Assembly: GCA_900557355.1 (NCBI GenBank)
Contig: USSR01000012.1
Location: 1 to 27,235, forward strand
Source of the DNA: an uncultured Bacteroides sp.
GTDB lineage: Bacteria > Bacteroidota > Bacteroidia > Bacteroidales > Bacteroidaceae
DNA: 27,235 nucleotides
Direction: 5' to 3'
In this document: piece after piece, positions 23,630-27,235 of the stretch
Layout: the number at the start of each line of letters is the position of its first letter
Numbering within the stretch: position 1 is the stretch's first letter
The notes under the pieces: generated by a model
What the model was told of the DNA's origin: nothing
Database searches by the model: none
The model's input: the letters and a program-made list of their open reading frames with translations, nothing else
Position numbers and translations under genes: made by a program

Positions 23630-24823
23630 ATGAAGTTTTTATTCAAATATACATTTCACTTGGCAATACTTGCTTGTGTTTCCGCACTTTTCTCCGGTTG
23701 TGAGCAAGACCCCAAGTATAGAGTTTATGATTATCCTGTGCCAGTAGTGGAGAGCATTTATCCTACGGACGGATATGTCACTACACAGGTAGTTATTACG
23801 GGAACCAATTTTGGTGACCGTGCTGAAGCAGTGAAAGTTTTCTTCGGTGAAGCCCAATCCAATAAAGTACTCGATTGCAAAAATAACCGTTTGGTAGTGG
23901 AAGTGCCGGAAACTGCAGTAACAGGCAATCTGTCTTTACAGATTTATAATAAAAAGGTGGAGAATATCGGTCATTATACAGTACTGCCTACGCCACGTGT
24001 CATTACAGTGACTTCTGATAGTGAAGACGGTGAAGGGGTAGCCGATACGGGAGACAAGGTCACTATAACAGGTGAAAACTTTGGTACGGATCCATCCGAT
24101 ATTTCTGTTAGTTTCAATGGAACGCCGGCCGAATTTGAGCTGGTGGATGAGTCTACTATTGTTGCGACAACTCCTGCTGATTATCAGACAGGTAGTGTGA
24201 CTGTGACTATTCACGGATATACAATGACAGGTGGTGCAATGTTCAATCCTAACTCGAAGGGTGATGTGACAGTGCTTTATCTTCAAAACTATAAGCAGCC
24301 GTTTGCCAAGGCAAATGATGAAAGTTGGAAGAACGGTGAATGGTGGACTCCGGCAGTGTGGAATCAAAATGCAGCATCGTTCAATGCAAAAGGCAATACG
24401 ACTGTTTCCGGAATGCAATATAAATCAGAAGAAGGCTTAACGTTAGCATTCCAGAATGGATGGGATAAAGAAGCTTATACGAATGGGAAAATGTGGCAGG
24501 TTGCTACGCTCCGTCCTGGTAAATACAGACTGGAAGTCACTTATGCATATACATTGGTAGTTACTGATGCGGGGAACTTTATTTCCGTATTGATAGCTAA
24601 AGGAGATAGTGAAAGTGATATACCGAATGTCGCTGATCTTGAGCAACTAAATGGAGTTTATGTGGCCTATGATAAAATGGGAACAGCGAATGATTCGGGT
24701 ACGTTGGTTACACCTTCATTTGAAGTGACGGAGACAACGGATGTTGTCATTGGATTCCTGACTTCTCTGGCTAAAGGTAATTCATACTTTAAGGTGACAG
24801 AATTGAAATTGATTCTTGAATGA
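23630..24823 (+). CDS. TIG-domain surface lipoprotein, probable glycan-binding protein (short form)
   Basis: This is a 397-residue lipoprotein (Cys24 in LFSGC, then acidic EQD). Two IPT/TIG immunoglobulin-like domains are seen at about 36-118 and 119-205, each with the G-x-x-V-T-I-T-G-x-N-F-G line (TQVVITGTNFGDRAE, DKVTITGENFGTDPS). A C-terminal beta domain from about residue 215 (LYLQNYKQPFAKAN ... NGWDKEAYTNGKMWQVATL ... TTDVVIGFLTS) resembles the DUF5013-type end of SusE/SusF-position proteins and is likely the glycan-binding part. It follows SusD by 36 bases. The next gene encodes a longer paralogue with the same C-terminal layout, so the pair probably binds the same or related glycan at the cell surface. 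The ligand is unknown. Confidence 0.85.
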   Translation: MKFLFKYTFHLAILACVSALFSGCEQDPKYRVYDYPVPVVESIYPTDGYVTTQVVITGTNFGDRAEAVKVFFGEAQSNKVLDCKNNRLVVEVPETAVTGNLSLQIYNKKVENIGHYTVLPTPRVITVTSDSEDGEGVADTGDKVTITGENFGTDPSDISVSFNGTPAEFELVDESTIVATTPADYQTGSVTVTIHGYTMTGGAMFNPNSKGDVTVLYLQNYKQPFAKANDESWKNGEWWTPAVWNQNAASFNAKGNTTVSGMQYKSEEGLTLAFQNGWDKEAYTNGKMWQVATLRPGKYRLEVTYAYTLVVTDAGNFISVLIAKGDSESDIPNVADLEQLNGVYVAYDKMGTANDSGTLVTPSFEVTETTDVVIGFLTSLAKGNSYFKVTELKLILE

Positions 24824-24872
24824 TGTGGAAAAAGAAAAAAGAGTAATTCATCGTGATAATATAATTAAGATT

Positions 24873-26912
24873 ATGAAGAAAATATATAACTATCTGTTTC
24901 CCGTTTTTCTCTCGCTTTTCGCATTAGCTGCTTGTGACGAGGATAATGAAGAAATTGTTCCAATGAGTTACACTGATCCTGTGGCGACTGTAACAAAGAT
25001 AGATCCCGTAGAAGGATATGTTGGGAATGAGTTTACCGTTAGTGGCAGTGATTTTGGTATCATAACAGAAGATGTGAAAGTATTTATCGGTTCCCAGGAG
25101 GCAGTAGTAGTCTCCTGCGCCGATGATGCTATCCTTGCGAAAGTGCCGGAATCGGCAACAAACGGAAAGATAACCGTTGAGGTTTTCGGGCAACGTGTGG
25201 AGACTGATCTAGTTTATCGTGTACTTGGTAAGCCGGGTGTCAGCGTAGTGAAACCTTCTTATGGTTTTCCGGGTGCCAGTATCGTTTTCGAAGGACAAGA
25301 ATTTGTTTCTTCTAAAACACTGTATACTTTGACTTTCGGGACTTCCACAGACAAGGCAGAGATTGTGGGTACACCTACTGATACCGAATTTACGGCCAAA
25401 GTTCCCGAGACAGCTGTCAGTGGAGTTATGACACTTATTATGGCAGAACAAACGATTGATTTGGCTTCTTATCCTTTCACTGTGTTGAAGCATGCAACGC
25501 TTGATACTCCTAAGGAAGACGAACCGGTTCCATCAGGTTTTGCTGGCAGTAAATTTGCAATAACAGGAACCAATCTTGTGCAAGAATTGCTGGATAAGTC
25601 TGTTGAAGGGTTGGAGCCTTTGAAAGTAACTTTCTCTAAAGCTGGCAGAGAACCTGTAGAAGCTGCAATAGATACAGATAATTTGACGGATAAGAGTATT
25701 CCACTCACTGTACCTGCTTCGTTGGAAGCCGGAGATTATACAATTACTGTCATTACTCCGTTTGAAACTATCGGGACACAGTTGAAATATACGGTATTAC
25801 CGATGCCGACAGTAACAGGCATTTCAACGAAAGCCGGATATATTAATGCGGAAGTAACGATCATTGGTCAGAACTTTGGTACGAAAGCTGAAAATATTCA
25901 GGTCTTTTTCGGAGAAACAGTTTGTGATAAAGTGACACTGAATGATAAAGGTAATATCGTAGTGAATGTTCCCAAAGGAGTTTCATCTGAAGCTCCGGTG
26001 AAGATTAAACTGATAATTCAGGGTAAGGAAATAGAGATGGGCGAATCGGGCACATTTGAGGTTTGGGAAACTCCGGAAATCACTTCTGTTGAAACACCGT
26101 ATATTTATCCTAATGGCACATTAGTAAAAGCCGGACAGGAAATAACATTTACAGGAAAAGGTTTTGGAACGGATAAGAATTCTGTTACAGTTACTTTTGA
26201 GGGAATATCCGTACCCGTTACGGTTAAAGAGATTACTACGACTTCTATTACTGTAACGGTTCCGCAAGGTTTCAATGGTGGAAAAGTAACAATGGTGTTT
26301 GAAGGTATTGCACAACCCGTAGAGAGTGATATATTGCGACCTCTGCCGACGGATGGAGATATTTCTCAATATGTACTCATGAACTATAAACAGCCTTTTG
26401 AATATGTAAAAGAAGGTGGAGATAAAGGATTCCATAAAAAAGGAGAGTGGGCAAAAGCTGCTTATTGGATAGTTCAGAACTCTAACTTGACTGCTGGTGA
26501 AGGAGGTGCTGCTGTTGATTTGGCATTTAAAACGAAATATGGTGATGGAAGTGATGCAGGTTTGGCTTTACAAACAGATTGGGGATTTGACAATCCTAAA
26601 AATGATGGTAAGGTATATCAGACTTCTCATCTTCAAAAAGGAAAATATAAGTTGACGGCACATGTTTATGAATATGACGGCAGAGGTTTTACCGGTTATG
26701 TTGCGGTTTGTAAAGGTAATGAGATGGCAAATACGAGTGATATACCAAGTAAGAGTCTGGCAAACGCTTCTATTTCGGGTACGGGTGATGTAGTAGTTGA
26801 TATTCTTGTTGAAGAGCCTACCGATGTTGTCATTGGTTTTGTATGTACGATTACAGTAAAACAAGGACGGGCTAAGATAGATAATTTCAAATTAGAGTTA
26901 GTAGAGCAATAA
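24873..26912 (+). CDS. TIG-domain surface lipoprotein, probable glycan-binding protein (long form)
   Basis: This is a 679-residue lipoprotein. The ATG at 24873 gives a proper lipoprotein signal with Cys21 (LAAC) followed by DEDNEE, an acidic stretch like the Bacteroidetes surface-export signal. The TTG at 24816 would overlap the previous gene and add a charged extension, so it is rejected. About five TIG-like domains follow, most ending in a V-L or V-W linker (YRVLGKPGV, FTVLKHATL, YTVLPMPTV, FEVWETPEI). The fourth and fifth are most typical (VTIIGQNFGTKAEN, ITFTGKGFGTDKNS). The third, around residues 210-310, is the most divergent, with a longer loop. From about residue 500 a C-terminal domain (YVLMNYKQPFEYV ... 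LQTDWGFDNPKNDGKVYQTS ... PTDVVIGFVC) matches the short paralogue upstream. The TIG stack probably lifts the binding domain away from the membrane. Confidence 0.85.
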   Translation: MKKIYNYLFPVFLSLFALAACDEDNEEIVPMSYTDPVATVTKIDPVEGYVGNEFTVSGSDFGIITEDVKVFIGSQEAVVVSCADDAILAKVPESATNGKITVEVFGQRVETDLVYRVLGKPGVSVVKPSYGFPGASIVFEGQEFVSSKTLYTLTFGTSTDKAEIVGTPTDTEFTAKVPETAVSGVMTLIMAEQTIDLASYPFTVLKHATLDTPKEDEPVPSGFAGSKFAITGTNLVQELLDKSVEGLEPLKVTFSKAGREPVEAAIDTDNLTDKSIPLTVPASLEAGDYTITVITPFETIGTQLKYTVLPMPTVTGISTKAGYINAEVTIIGQNFGTKAENIQVFFGETVCDKVTLNDKGNIVVNVPKGVSSEAPVKIKLIIQGKEIEMGESGTFEVWETPEITSVETPYIYPNGTLVKAGQEITFTGKGFGTDKNSVTVTFEGISVPVTVKEITTTSITVTVPQGFNGGKVTMVFEGIAQPVESDILRPLPTDGDISQYVLMNYKQPFEYVKEGGDKGFHKKGEWAKAAYWIVQNSNLTAGEGGAAVDLAFKTKYGDGSDAGLALQTDWGFDNPKNDGKVYQTSHLQKGKYKLTAHVYEYDGRGFTGYVAVCKGNEMANTSDIPSKSLANASISGTGDVVVDILVEEPTDVVIGFVCTITVKQGRAKIDNFKLELVEQ

Positions 26913-26970
26913 ACTATAATTGGGTGCACCGTAATCAATGGTAGATATGGTGTACCATTAAACCAAAAAT

Positions 26971-27235
26971 ATGATGAAAAAGATATATTATATAACCGCA
27001 GTATTTGCTACCCTGTTTTTGGTAGGATGTGGGGACGGCATTGACCTTCCGGGTGTCAATGTGGAAACTGATTTGAATAAAATTCCTCTTCCTGATAATA
27101 ACGTAAATTTGGAACAGGTTGAACTTAAACCGTCAACGGAACCTATGCTGCATGAAGGGTTGCATACAGAGGAAGACTTCCAGCGTATCCGGGATAAAAA
27201 AGCTGCCGGAGAAGAGCCTTGGGTAAGTGCTTATC
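26971..27235 (+). CDS. Alginate-lyase-like lipoprotein, N-terminal part (3'-truncated by window)
   Basis: The ATG at 26971 opens an 88-codon frame that runs off the end. It begins MMKKIYYITAVFATLFLVGC, a lipoprotein signal with Cys20, followed by a linker of about 40 residues rich in D, N, P and E. It then reads LHEGLHTEEDFQRIRDKKA ... EEPWVSAY, which matches the entry H-[TS]-x-x-D-[FL]-x-R-[IM] of alginate-lyase-fold enzymes and the beginning of the lyase gene at 11159 (TYTQGDLDRMKAMVKAKHEPYYSTF). I infer a second toroid-type lyase, tethered to the outer membrane instead of soluble. It is 58 bases downstream of the long TIG lipoprotein and probably in the same operon. A short inverted repeat (AATGGT/ACCATT) lies in the gap and is too weak to call a terminator. 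Confidence 0.68.
   Translation, partial: MMKKIYYITAVFATLFLVGCGDGIDLPGVNVETDLNKIPLPDNNVNLEQVELKPSTEPMLHEGLHTEEDFQRIRDKKAAGEEPWVSAY

Noticed and set aside
24816..24872. TTG start extending the long TIG lipoprotein by 19 residues
   Set aside because: It overlaps the previous gene and adds a charged stretch before a complete lipoprotein signal that begins at 24873.
26913..26970. Terminator between the long TIG lipoprotein and the last gene
   Set aside because: The visible inverted repeat is only about 6 bp and has no T run, so cotranscription is more likely.
1..27235. Mobile elements, CRISPR arrays, tRNA or rRNA genes
   Set aside because: I found no transposase or integrase motifs, no regularly spaced repeats and no cloverleaf or rRNA-like segments on either strand.

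Overview
The window looks like the chromosome of a gut Bacteroides or a close relative. Evidence: a hybrid two-component regulator (HTCS) with a periplasmic propeller, a SusC/SusD pair, TIG-domain surface lipoproteins, Bacteroidetes-type promoters with a TAnnTTTG -7 element, very weak Shine-Dalgarno sequences and moderate-to-low G+C. All recognised genes are on the + strand. No rRNA, tRNA, CRISPR array, integrase or transposase was seen.

Layout. (1) 1-975 is the 3' end of a heparinase II/III-like lyase that begins upstream. (2) 1202-6213 is a three-gene envelope operon: a small DUF3575-like protein, a carboxypeptidase-regulatory/OmpA-like/TPR protein, and a 788-residue protein made of four copies of one barrel-like module. 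It closes with a strong terminator at 6236-6281. (3) 6433-8962 is a two-gene unit: a 12-helix DUF5690/MFS-like carrier and an OprO/P-type porin. It is followed by a decayed AraC/HTCS C-terminus (8966-9103) and a terminator (9134-9178). (4) 9299-27235 is a polysaccharide utilization locus (PUL): a GH28-like beta-helix enzyme, an alginate-lyase-fold enzyme with a C-terminal CBM-like domain, an HTCS sensor-regulator, a small lipoprotein in its own transcription unit, an orphan ECF sigma factor, SusC, SusD, two TIG-repeat surface glycan-binding lipoproteins, and the start of a second alginate-lyase-like lipoprotein that runs off the window.

How the genes may work together (inference). The two TIG lipoproteins and SusD would capture a glycan at the cell surface and SusC would import it. 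The GH28-like enzyme and the two lyase-like proteins would depolymerise it. That enzyme set points to a uronic-acid-containing polysaccharide, but the substrate cannot be named from sequence. The HTCS would sense a breakdown product in the periplasm and activate the locus. The ECF sigma factor directly before susC, with no FecR anti-sigma gene and no STN domain on SusC, suggests a second or nested layer of control.

The least-explained items are the fourfold barrel protein and its operon, the orphan sigma factor inside an HTCS-controlled PUL, the relic of a second HTCS/AraC regulator, and the small lipoprotein between the two regulators. Four start codons were moved from TTG positions to downstream ATGs (6433, 13126, 17323, 24873).
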